Of a DNA stretch of 8,558 nt, positions 1-5,913 are shown piece after piece; position 1 is the stretch's first letter; the number at the start of each line of letters is the position of its first letter. The translations under genes and the position numbers were made by a program. Origin of the DNA: an uncultured Bacteroides sp. (GTDB lineage Bacteria; Bacteroidota; Bacteroidia; Bacteroidales; Bacteroidaceae). Where the stretch lies: NCBI GenBank assembly GCA_902472795.1, contig CABROZ010000099.1:1-8558 (forward strand), read 5' to 3'. The notes under the pieces are model-generated. The model did not search any database and was not told the origin of the DNA. It saw nothing but the letters and a program-made list of their open reading frames with translations.

Positions 1-101
1 CCCTGATGTTCGAGGCGAATGCCGTTGCTTTGCGACTGGCAGGCTGTGAGCGCAGCTACCGTTGCCAAGGCCATTGTCAGATGATTGAAAATCCGTTTCA
101 T
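1..101 (-). CDS. N-terminus of a lipoprotein, gene cut by the left edge
   Basis: Only the first 33 codons are in the window, read leftwards from an ATG at 101-99. The peptide opens with M-K-R, followed by a hydrophobic stretch (residues 8-19) and the lipobox L-T-A-C, with the lipidated Cys at residue 21. That makes it a probable signal-peptidase II substrate. The residues after the Cys (QSQSNG) lack the acidic run of the known Bacteroidetes surface-export signal, so a periplasm-facing anchor is the simpler guess. The mature part seen (about 13 residues) is too short to assign a family. It follows the outer-membrane barrel gene on the same strand with a 112-base gap, so it could share its transcript or have its own promoter. 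A lipoprotein beside a barrel receptor fits a nutrient-uptake pair, but that is inference. Confidence 0.75.
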   Translation of the reverse strand, partial: MKRIFNHLTMALATVAALTACQSQSNGIRLEHQ

Positions 102-134
102 GGTTGTTACATTAGTTTTATACGTTGATAAATG

Positions 135-164
135 CAAATTAAAAAAATGTTATCCGAAAACAAT
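135..164 (-). promoter_or_regulatory. Weak promoter candidate for the lipoprotein gene
   Basis: On the minus strand, TTAATTTG (142-135) differs by one base from the Bacteroidetes -7 consensus TAnnTTTG. ATTG (164-161) lies 18 bases upstream as a possible -33 element. The leader would be about 25-30 bases. The region is AT-rich, so a chance match is quite possible. No convincing hairpin terminator separates the barrel gene from this gene. Confidence 0.3.
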
Positions 165-213
165 CTTTTCTCCTTGAAAAAAAATGAAAGAATTACGATA
201 TAAGAGTACTTTA

Positions 214-2571
214 TCAGAACTTCAGGCTGGCGCTGAACTCTACGGTGAACGGACGGATATAGCTACCTGCCATTACGTGTCCGGCATACTGTCCGGCATC
301 TTCCTTTTCGATAAGTTCGGCACCGGCGATGCTGCCTTTAGCACCCGTCTGGTTCAGGAAGTTGACTACGGTGCAACCTAAGGCCAGTTTCTTGTTCACC
401 TGCCAGTTCAGTCCGCCGAAGGTTTCCCAGCGGCCGTTGAAGTAGTAGGCGTCGTTGATGTTGGCGTACGTCTTGCTGAAGTAACGGAAGCTGGTCCAGA
501 TCTTCAGGTCTTTGGTGATCATGTAGCTGGGGTCGATTTCGACGATAATCTGCGGAATCTCGGCTACGATATTACCGGTAGCGTTGATCTGGCCTACATA
601 GCCGTCAGAGAAGGTGACGGAAGTCTCGTACTTCTTATAGGTCGGCTTCTGGTAGGTGAAGAGGAAGTGGAAGTCGAATCCCTTGAACGGATGGGTTACC
701 ACGTCGGTAGTCCAGCCCAGCGTCTTGATGTCGTAAGTCAGCGGGGCGGCCATGATTTCGGTCTGACCGGCAGGAGTCTTGTGCTGCAGGTTCAGCGTAG
801 AGTTGTTGTTGGTCTTCGAGATGTAGGAGAACAGTGAAGTCAGGCTCAACCACTCGTTGTTGTAGTAGATACCGGCACGTCCCAGGGGAACGGAGATCTT
901 GTCGGTGTTGGGCATGGTGGCGGGAGCGAAGTTCTCGATCTTCGGGTGCTGGGTGATGTAAGTGAAGTCACCTGTCAGTCCGAACTGTCCGGTCAGCTTA
1001 TACGTGGCGGCGGCAGTCAGGGCGTAGTTCAGCCAGTCGTAGCTGATGGGCGTGGGGGCAATCTTGGTGCCGTCGGCAGCGGTGGCGCCCAGGTAATAGT
1101 CGGCGAAGCGGCCTACGTATTCTCCTGCGGCATTCTTCACGGCTGCATTTTCGCCGCGCAGGGCCTGGTATTCCAGACGGGCACCGTAGTACAGGTTCAG
1201 CTGGTCGGTGATGTTCCAGTCGTGGGTGAAGTAGAGGGCTATCTTGTTCTCGTGTCCCTTGTAGTATTCGGATGCGTTCTTGTTGAAGTCGTAGTAGTAA
1301 CCGTTACCGGCATAGGTACGGTCGGCGTAAGTGGCATAACCGGCATTGTAGAGGCGTACGGGATAGCTGCCGTCGGTGGGGACGGACTGGTCGTACATGG
1401 TAGTGGCCGATGCGTAGTCGATGTCGTAGTACCACTCGTTCAGTCCTAAGCGCCAGGTGCTGCTGCCTACTTGGCGCGACAGCTCGGTGGTGAACATGAA
1501 GGAGTCGATGAACCCGCGGTTCAGACACGACATACGGCTTTGTACGTAGTCGCCCGTATAGGGTTTCATGCTGCCGTCGGCTGCTTCGTACAGGTAGTTG
1601 ATACCTGCTTCGTTCTGGTCGAGCGACATCGGGGTCTGGTAAACGAATGAACCGGTGGAGTGGTCGTACTTCATGATAGTCTTCCAGTTCAGCCCGTTGT
1701 CCCACGTGTAGTTGTTCATCAGGGTGAACTCACTGCCCTTGTTCTGCGTGGCGTCGTAGAGGTTGGTCTTCTTTACCTCGCCCGTGCGCATGTCGCGGTA
1801 CATCATTTCGTTATCGACGGGCAGGTAGGAAGTGGTTCCGAGGGCAAACTTGCCGAACTCCTTGACGCTACCATCGCCTACGTAAATGAAGGGTGCCGAC
1901 TGAGTGGCATAGTTATAGACGGGATGGCTGTTGCTGTAGTGATAGATGGCGGTCAGTTCGCCGCGGCCTTCGTTGTACTTCTTGGTGAGGGCGAACTTAT
2001 AGATCTGTGTGCGGTCCTGGAAGGGAGTCGATTTGATTTTGAACGTTCCCGGGTCGAAGTCCTGATAGATGCTTCCGCTGTAGTACCAATCCTTGGCGAT
2101 GTCGCCATTCAGGTTGAGCGAGAACTCCTGCATGCCGAAGTGGTTGCTCTTATAGTTCAGTGTTCCGTTGAAACCTTTTTGTCCGAGTTGGGTGAAGGAG
2201 TTGACGGCGTAACCGATGTTGCCGGTCGTGATGGCCGTCTCCGATATTTTCAGCAGTCCCACGTGGCTCAGGCTGGCGTCGGCACGCCACAGGGCGTTGA
2301 CGGAGTGCGGGTTGGTGGCATAAGTGACGGGGATACCGTTTTCCAGTACGTTGACGTCGGCCGAGGGAAGTCCGATCTGGATTTCGCGCGGGCCGTTGGC
2401 GCTGGCAGCGTTCAGCATGACGTTGCGGTTACCTTCTTCTTTGCTGTTCGAAGAATCATCGTTTTTGTCAGAAGCATTCTGTTCCTGCGCCAGTGCGCTT
2501 CCACATGTCAAGGCGAGAAGCAACATGGCTGTTCCCGTCTGTCGGAAGAATTGTTCTATACCTTTTTTCAT
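214..2571 (-). CDS. TonB-receptor-like outer-membrane beta-barrel protein with short plug
   Basis: This is a 785-residue exported protein. The signal peptide is residues 1-28: basic start, hydrophobic core 15-22, then A-L-A before Gln29. An acidic, Ser/Asn-rich linker (30-48) follows. Residues about 49-125 look like a compact TonB-receptor plug: a V-L-E-N-G-I-P-V segment at 75-82, and V-G-L-L-K-I through Y-A-V-N-S at 104-125, matching the usual end of a plug before the barrel. The rest is alternating aromatic-rich strand and turn sequence typical of a beta-barrel. It ends A-S-L-K-F, with the C-terminal Phe used for outer-membrane insertion. It is much shorter than SusC-type receptors (about 1000 residues), has no carboxypeptidase-like N-terminal domain, and shows no TonB box I can recognise. 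The role is probably uptake or binding of a ligand at the outer membrane; the ligand is unknown. The ATG at 2571 is preferred because the signal peptide starts there. A nearby ATG at 2577 stops after two codons. Confidence 0.85.
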   Translation of the reverse strand: MKKGIEQFFRQTGTAMLLLALTCGSALAQEQNASDKNDDSSNSKEEGNRNVMLNAASANGPREIQIGLPSADVNVLENGIPVTYATNPHSVNALWRADASLSHVGLLKISETAITTGNIGYAVNSFTQLGQKGFNGTLNYKSNHFGMQEFSLNLNGDIAKDWYYSGSIYQDFDPGTFKIKSTPFQDRTQIYKFALTKKYNEGRGELTAIYHYSNSHPVYNYATQSAPFIYVGDGSVKEFGKFALGTTSYLPVDNEMMYRDMRTGEVKKTNLYDATQNKGSEFTLMNNYTWDNGLNWKTIMKYDHSTGSFVYQTPMSLDQNEAGINYLYEAADGSMKPYTGDYVQSRMSCLNRGFIDSFMFTTELSRQVGSSTWRLGLNEWYYDIDYASATTMYDQSVPTDGSYPVRLYNAGYATYADRTYAGNGYYYDFNKNASEYYKGHENKIALYFTHDWNITDQLNLYYGARLEYQALRGENAAVKNAAGEYVGRFADYYLGATAADGTKIAPTPISYDWLNYALTAAATYKLTGQFGLTGDFTYITQHPKIENFAPATMPNTDKISVPLGRAGIYYNNEWLSLTSLFSYISKTNNNSTLNLQHKTPAGQTEIMAAPLTYDIKTLGWTTDVVTHPFKGFDFHFLFTYQKPTYKKYETSVTFSDGYVGQINATGNIVAEIPQIIVEIDPSYMITKDLKIWTSFRYFSKTYANINDAYYFNGRWETFGGLNWQVNKKLALGCTVVNFLNQTGAKGSIAGAELIEKEDAGQYAGHVMAGSYIRPFTVEFSASLKF

Positions 2572-2624
2572 GGCATATGAATTTATTTATTAATGTAATT
2601 AAATGCTTGTTCTTAAAAGCGGGA

Positions 2625-2660
2625 CAAAAATAGCCATTGCTTTTATAAAGGTATAAAACA
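2625..2660 (-). promoter_or_regulatory. Promoter candidate of the outer-membrane barrel gene
   Basis: On the minus strand, TATTTTTG (2632-2625) is a full match to the Bacteroidetes -7 element TAnnTTTG. The -33 region is poor: only a T-rich TGTTTT at 2660-2655. The inferred transcript start lies about seven bases downstream of the -7 element, giving an AT-rich leader of roughly 45-50 bases without a Shine-Dalgarno site. Confidence 0.55.
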
Positions 2661-2767
2661 GATGTTTCCGATGTTGGCAGATATGTTGCATGAAACATTT
2701 TTATCAGCCGATGTAACATATATGCTATCGGCTTCCAGAAGGGTCTGTGGCCCCGTTTTGAGCAACG

Positions 2768-2877
2768 CAAGTGTGGCTCGCGAACAACACAAGTGTGGCT
2801 CGCGAGCCGTGCAAGTGTCCCACAAATGGAATGCAAGTGTCCCACACGAGCCGTACAAGCGTTGCTCGGCGGGGCGG
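2768..2877. repeat. Five-unit tandem repeat with exact 22-bp period
   Basis: CAAG recurs at 2768, 2790, 2812, 2834 and 2856, exactly 22 bases apart. Units 1 and 2 share CAAGTGTGGCTCGCGA. Units 3 and 4 share CAAGTGTCCCACA. Units 2 and 4 share a tail, CGAGCCGT plus G or A. Unit 5 is diverged (CAAGCGTTGCTCGG). Unit 2 contains the perfect 12-bp palindrome GGCTCGCGAGCC (2797-2808). The 9-mer GAGCAACGC (2760-2768) and its exact complement GCGTTGCTC (2859-2867) bracket the array. It is GC-rich inside a largely AT-rich gap, after the stop of the ATPase/nuclease gene and before the promoter of the barrel gene. The period is not a multiple of three and small ORFs across it look unlike proteins, so it is probably not coding. 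It has no CRISPR layout: 22 bp covers the whole unit, leaving no separate spacer. Confidence 0.85.
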
Positions 2878-2906
2878 AAAGAGGGTGTCTGAACAGGGGG
2901 CGGAGG

Positions 2907-4469
2907 TCAGCGCACTTCCCAGTCGCTGATGGTGCCCGTCTCGGACGAGAAGGCAGCGCCGATCTTAAATACCCGGCGCGGATCGGCCGAATACTCCAGG
3001 GCATAACCTTTCGAGTCGATCTGGCGCATGGCCTCGGCGGCGGTGCCGTCCAGCTTGAACTCGAATACATAAATGAACATCGGCGTCTGCACCACGCAGT
3101 CCACGCGACCCTGGCTCTGCACCTTCTCCACATAGACGGTGTAAACGCTGATCAGACGCATCAGCAGGTAGAAGGTATATTGGAAATAGCGTTCACGCTC
3201 GGCCTCGTCGTCTTTCCGGCGCATGGTGTAGGGAATGCTGGCCAGAAAAGAAGTGAACAGGGTGCGGAGGCGTTCGGTATCGCCGTCTTCCATGGCCAGT
3301 ACCACATCGCCGGTCCAGCCCTCGACACGCTGTTTGGGCTTCAGGTACGAGGTGGCCAGCATGGTCAGGAAACCGTCTTTCACCTCGTTGTTGGGGAAGT
3401 CGAGCAAGAAGCGGTTCAAGCGCATGTCATAGCCCTTGATGGTCAGGTAGCCGCTCTGGTATATCATCGGCAGGGGGCGTTCCACGTCGGCCTTGTAGTC
3501 GATGAACTCTTCGGGGCGGTAGTATTTGCCCGTCAGTTCGTTCAGGTTCTCGTTGAAGTGGGCCAGCAGGCGGATGAGGTACGTGGGGGTGCCCGAACGG
3601 AACCAGTAGTTGTCTAAACTCTTTTTGCTGAAAGCGTTGAGTAGGCTAAAGGGGTTGTACACGTCTGTCAGGCCTTTGCTGAAGTGATAGCCGTCGTACT
3701 GTTGTTTCAACCGCTGCTTCATATCATCGGGCGCACAACCGTAATCAGCCGCCATAGCAGCAATGGATTCGGCAAAATATCGTTCCAGTTCTTCCTGCGT
3801 GATGCCGCACAACGCTTCGTAACGGACATCCATACTGATATCATCGGGTTGGTTGAAACCGCTGAACACGCTGACCTGCGAAAACTTGGTTACCCCCGTC
3901 AGCAGCACAAACTGCAGGTGGCTGTCGGCCGCCTTGAATACGGAGTAGAAACCTTTCAGCACATTGCGGTGACGGTCCTCCAGCGTAGTGTCGGCATCGA
4001 GCACATCCAGTATCGGCTTATCGTACTCGTCAATCAGCACCACGCAGCGGCGCCCCGTCTGTTCGTGGGCTGCTTCGAGCACACGGGCAAAACGGTTGCC
4101 CACGCTCACATCGCTTTCGGGCTGCACGCCGTACTTCTTTTCCCATCGGGACACGTAACTCTGCAATATGGCCTCCAGTTCGCCGGGGTTGAAGAAATTT
4201 CCCCCGTTGAAGTCCACGTGGAACACCGGATACACTTCCCATTCCGTTTCCAGCCGTTCGATGGCCAGTCCGCGAAACAGTTCCTTGCGACCCTCGAAAT
4301 ACTTCTCTAATGTAGAAATCAGCAGACTCTTGCCGAAACGGCGCGGACGGCTCAGAAAGTAAATCTTGCCTTCGTGCGTCAGGTTGTAAATCAGTTCGGT
4401 CTTGTCCACATAAACAAATCCGCCTTCGACAATCTGGTCAAAGCTCTGCATTCCGATAGGGTATTTCAT
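2907..4469 (-). CDS. AAA-ATPase-like protein with C-terminal PD-(D/E)XK nuclease domain
   Basis: This 520-residue cytoplasmic protein has the architecture AAA-ATPase_like (Pfam PF09820) plus PDDEXK_9 (PF08011, formerly DUF1703). The opening M-K-Y-P-I-G, the Y-V-D-K-T at 20-24 and the P-loop R-P-R-R-F-G-K-S at 41-48 are family hallmarks. Walker B is V-V-L-I-D-E-Y-D at 143-150. The nuclease-type core shows G-R-V-D (Asp457), then F-E-F-K (Glu470, Lys472) and Gln483, so the catalytic residues look intact. The family is multicopy in Bacteroides and some Firmicutes; its biological role is unestablished. An ATP-driven or mobile-element/defence-type nuclease is only a guess. The start at 4469 is chosen over the in-frame ATGs at 4496 and 4538. 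A strong AGGAGG sits nine bases upstream of it, the family begins M-K-Y-P-I-G, and the promoter at 4503-4534 would leave the upstream ATGs untranscribed or at the very 5' end. Confidence 0.88.
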   Translation of the reverse strand: MKYPIGMQSFDQIVEGGFVYVDKTELIYNLTHEGKIYFLSRPRRFGKSLLISTLEKYFEGRKELFRGLAIERLETEWEVYPVFHVDFNGGNFFNPGELEAILQSYVSRWEKKYGVQPESDVSVGNRFARVLEAAHEQTGRRCVVLIDEYDKPILDVLDADTTLEDRHRNVLKGFYSVFKAADSHLQFVLLTGVTKFSQVSVFSGFNQPDDISMDVRYEALCGITQEELERYFAESIAAMAADYGCAPDDMKQRLKQQYDGYHFSKGLTDVYNPFSLLNAFSKKSLDNYWFRSGTPTYLIRLLAHFNENLNELTGKYYRPEEFIDYKADVERPLPMIYQSGYLTIKGYDMRLNRFLLDFPNNEVKDGFLTMLATSYLKPKQRVEGWTGDVVLAMEDGDTERLRTLFTSFLASIPYTMRRKDDEAERERYFQYTFYLLMRLISVYTVYVEKVQSQGRVDCVVQTPMFIYVFEFKLDGTAAEAMRQIDSKGYALEYSADPRRVFKIGAAFSSETGTISDWEVR

Positions 4470-4478
4470 AACGGCGTT

Positions 4479-4484
4479 CCTCCT
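4479..4484 (-). promoter_or_regulatory. Strong Shine-Dalgarno site for the ATPase/nuclease gene
   Basis: On the minus strand AGGAGG is followed by nine bases and then the ATG at 4469. Bacteroidetes genes mostly lack such sites, and none is seen before the other genes here, so it stands out and fixes the start codon. Confidence 0.75.
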
Positions 4485-4502
4485 ATTGTTTATCATTCGA
4501 GG

Positions 4503-4534
4503 CAAATATAGTGAAAGGTGAGCACAGAAGCAAG
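4503..4534 (-). promoter_or_regulatory. Promoter candidate of the ATPase/nuclease gene
   Basis: On the minus strand TATATTTG (4510-4503) matches TAnnTTTG exactly. CTTG (4534-4531) lies 20 bases upstream, close to the -33 TTTG at the expected spacing. The inferred transcript start is near 4496, giving a leader of about 27 bases that contains the AGGAGG site. Confidence 0.65.
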
Positions 4535-4535
4535 A

Positions 4536-4551
4536 CAAAAGCTTGCTTTTG
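4536..4551. repeat. Perfect inverted repeat, possible operator
   Basis: CAAAAGCTTGCTTTTG has 7-bp arms around a 2-base centre. It lies immediately upstream of the -33 element proposed for the minus-strand gene, inside the divergent control region. No T-run follows it as needed for a terminator and no gene ends here, so a protein-binding site is more plausible. No regulator is encoded in the window. Confidence 0.45.
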
Positions 4552-4574
4552 GCAGGATATTGCCGAACCGCATC

Positions 4575-4615
4575 CTATCTTCGTTAATAGAAAGATAGCG
4601 AAATTATACGAAGAT
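4575..4615. repeat. Overlapping alternative inverted repeats in the divergent region
   Basis: CTATCTT (4575-4581) pairs with AAGATAG (4592-4598). The overlapping ATCTTCGT (4577-4584) pairs with ACGAAGAT (4608-4615). The two pairings share their left arm, so they exclude each other. They lie upstream of both proposed transcript starts, which favours a DNA-level role, or chance in AT-rich sequence. Confidence 0.35.
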
Positions 4616-4654
4616 TGATGCAGGCCGCAAAAGACAAAACTTGAAAAATAACAT

Positions 4655-4662
4655 TATCTTTG
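4655..4662 (+). promoter_or_regulatory. Promoter -7 candidate for the namZ-symporter operon
   Basis: TATCTTTG matches the Bacteroidetes -7 element TAnnTTTG exactly and ends 28 bases before the namZ ATG. No good -33 element is seen at the usual distance; CTTG at 4640-4643 is too close. The weak -33 suggests modest or activator-dependent expression, which is inference. Confidence 0.5.
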
Positions 4663-4690
4663 TGGGCACAACCATGTCGTACTGAAAAAG

Positions 4691-5902
4691 ATGAAACGGA
4701 AAAACATACCTCACCGACAAACCGCAAGTATAAAAGCCCTGACCGTCCTCTGCTGTCTGCTCCTGCTCACGGTCTGCCTGCCCGGCCGGGCACAAGGCGA
4801 ACGGATTATACTCGGCAACGAACGAACCTCCGAATACTACCCCTTGCTGCGGGGAAAACGTGTCGCCCTCTTCGGCAACCATACCAGCCTGCGCGGCAAC
4901 CGGCATCTGTTGGACTGCCTGCTGGCGGACAGCATCCGCGTAGTGGCCGTCTTCTCGCCCGAACACGGCTTCCGCGGCAATGCCGACGCAGGCGAAAAGG
5001 TAGGCAGCAGCGTGGACAGCCGCACGGGTGTCCCCATCCTCTCCCTTTACGACGGTAAGGACAAGCGCCCCTCGGCTGCCTCGATGAAGAAGTTCGACGT
5101 GCTGCTGGCCGACATTCAGGACGTGGGTCTGCGCTTCTATACCTATTACATCACCCTGTGCCGGCTGATGGACGCCTGCGCCGAATATGGCAAATCCGTC
5201 ATCGTGCTGGACCGTCCCAATCCGAACGGCCACTACGTCGATGGTCCCGTGCTCGACATGAAGTACAAGAGTGGTGTAGGCTGGCTGCCCATTCCCGTGG
5301 TGCACGGCATGACACTGGGTGAGCTGGCCCGCATGGTGAACGGTGAAGGCTGGCTGCCCACCGGGCGAACCTGCCGCCTGACCGTGGTGCCCTGCCTGAA
5401 CTACACCCACCAGACACGTTACGACCTGCCCGTGCCGCCCTCGCCCAATCTACCCAACATGAAAGCCATTTACCTCTACCCCTCGCTCTGCCCGTTCGAG
5501 GGGACGGTGGTCAGTCTGGGTCGCGGAACGGACAAACCCTTCCAGATATACGGTCACCCCGATATGAAAGGCTATTCCTACAGCTTCACCCCGCGCAGCG
5601 TGCCCGGCGCCAAGAATCCGCCCCTGTTGGGCAAACGGTGCCACGGCGCAGACCTGAGCGGAAAGAGCGACGAAGAACTCCGCCGCGAAGGCCTCAACCT
5701 GACCTACGTCATCGATGCCTATCGCAACCTGAACATCGGCGACCGCTTCTTCACCTCCTTCTTCGAACTGCTGATGGGTACCTCCTATGTGCGCCGGATG
5801 ATCGAGGAAGGGCGCAGTGCCGAGGAAATCAGAGCACGCTGGATGCCCGACGTAGAACGGTTCAAGGAGCAACGCCGACCCTATCTATTGTATAACGAAT
5901 AA
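4691..5902 (+). CDS. namZ: Secreted NamZ-type exo-beta-N-acetylmuramidase (DUF1343, GH171)
   Basis: This is a 403-residue exported protein of the DUF1343 family, whose founding member Bacillus subtilis NamZ (YbbC) removes terminal MurNAc residues from peptidoglycan fragments. The signal peptide has a basic start, a hydrophobic core at 16-30 and probable cleavage after Ala34 (G-R-A). Family motifs appear in order: F-S-P-E-H-G-F-R-G at 88-96, D-I-Q-D-V-G-L-R-F-Y-T-Y at 141-152, L-D-R-P-N-P-N-G at 173-180, V-H-G-M-T at 204-208, and P-F-E-G-T..S.G-R-G-T..P-F at 268-284. Glu91 and Glu270 in these motifs are candidate active-site residues, judged from motif conservation only. Length is normal for the family. 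The likely location is the periplasm, acting on turnover or scavenged muropeptides. The symporter gene starts 11 bases after the stop, so the two are almost surely cotranscribed. Confidence 0.88.
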   Translation: MKRKNIPHRQTASIKALTVLCCLLLLTVCLPGRAQGERIILGNERTSEYYPLLRGKRVALFGNHTSLRGNRHLLDCLLADSIRVVAVFSPEHGFRGNADAGEKVGSSVDSRTGVPILSLYDGKDKRPSAASMKKFDVLLADIQDVGLRFYTYYITLCRLMDACAEYGKSVIVLDRPNPNGHYVDGPVLDMKYKSGVGWLPIPVVHGMTLGELARMVNGEGWLPTGRTCRLTVVPCLNYTHQTRYDLPVPPSPNLPNMKAIYLYPSLCPFEGTVVSLGRGTDKPFQIYGHPDMKGYSYSFTPRSVPGAKNPPLLGKRCHGADLSGKSDEELRREGLNLTYVIDAYRNLNIGDRFFTSFFELLMGTSYVRRMIEEGRSAEEIRARWMPDVERFKEQRRPYLLYNE

Positions 5903-5913
5903 ACCCCACACAC

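Larger units (their letters stand above)
2572..2906. other. Intergenic region between two minus-strand genes
   Basis: This 335-base gap lies between the start of the barrel gene and the stop of the ATPase/nuclease gene. From left to right it holds an AT-rich leader (2572-2620), the -7 element (2625-2632), an AT-rich stretch without recognisable elements (about 2661-2740), the 22-bp repeat array (2768-2877), and a short purine-rich stretch up to the stop codon. No hairpin followed by a T-run is seen after the ATPase/nuclease gene, so its transcript may run into the repeats. Confidence 0.7.

Noticed and set aside
150..190. Terminator after the barrel gene
   Set aside because: There are T-runs on the minus strand and a 5-bp stem (TTTTC/GAAAA), but the stem is AT-rich and too weak to call.
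1660..2580. Plus-strand open frame of 306 codons opposite the barrel gene
   Set aside because: It is antisense to a well-supported gene. It is rich in Val, Gly and His with no recognisable domain, as expected from the complement of GC-biased codons.
2768..2877. CRISPR array
   Set aside because: The 22-bp period includes the whole unit with no constant repeat plus variable spacer. Similarity extends through the units in a mosaic way, and no cas genes are present.
2643..2892. Small open frames on both strands over the 22-bp repeats (71 and 76 codons)
   Set aside because: The 22-base period shifts the frame at each unit, and composition is Cys/His/Arg-rich on both strands, which fits translated repeat DNA rather than a peptide gene.
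2468..3133. Minus-strand open frame of 221 codons spanning the gap between the two minus-strand genes
   Set aside because: It overlaps both real genes out of frame and crosses the repeat array. It is rich in Arg, Cys and His and resembles no protein I recognise.
2793..3617. Plus-strand open frame of 274 codons from the repeat array into the ATPase/nuclease gene
   Set aside because: It starts within the 22-bp repeats and is otherwise antisense to the nuclease domain. No motifs or leader signals are seen.
4496..4538. Upstream in-frame ATGs for the ATPase/nuclease gene
   Set aside because: The -7 element and transcript start lie at or downstream of them. The added residues do not belong to the family, and the Shine-Dalgarno site points to 4469.
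4604..5410. Minus-strand open frame of 268 codons opposite namZ
   Set aside because: It is antisense to a gene with clear family motifs and a signal peptide. Its own composition is Gln/His/Val/Ala-rich without domains.
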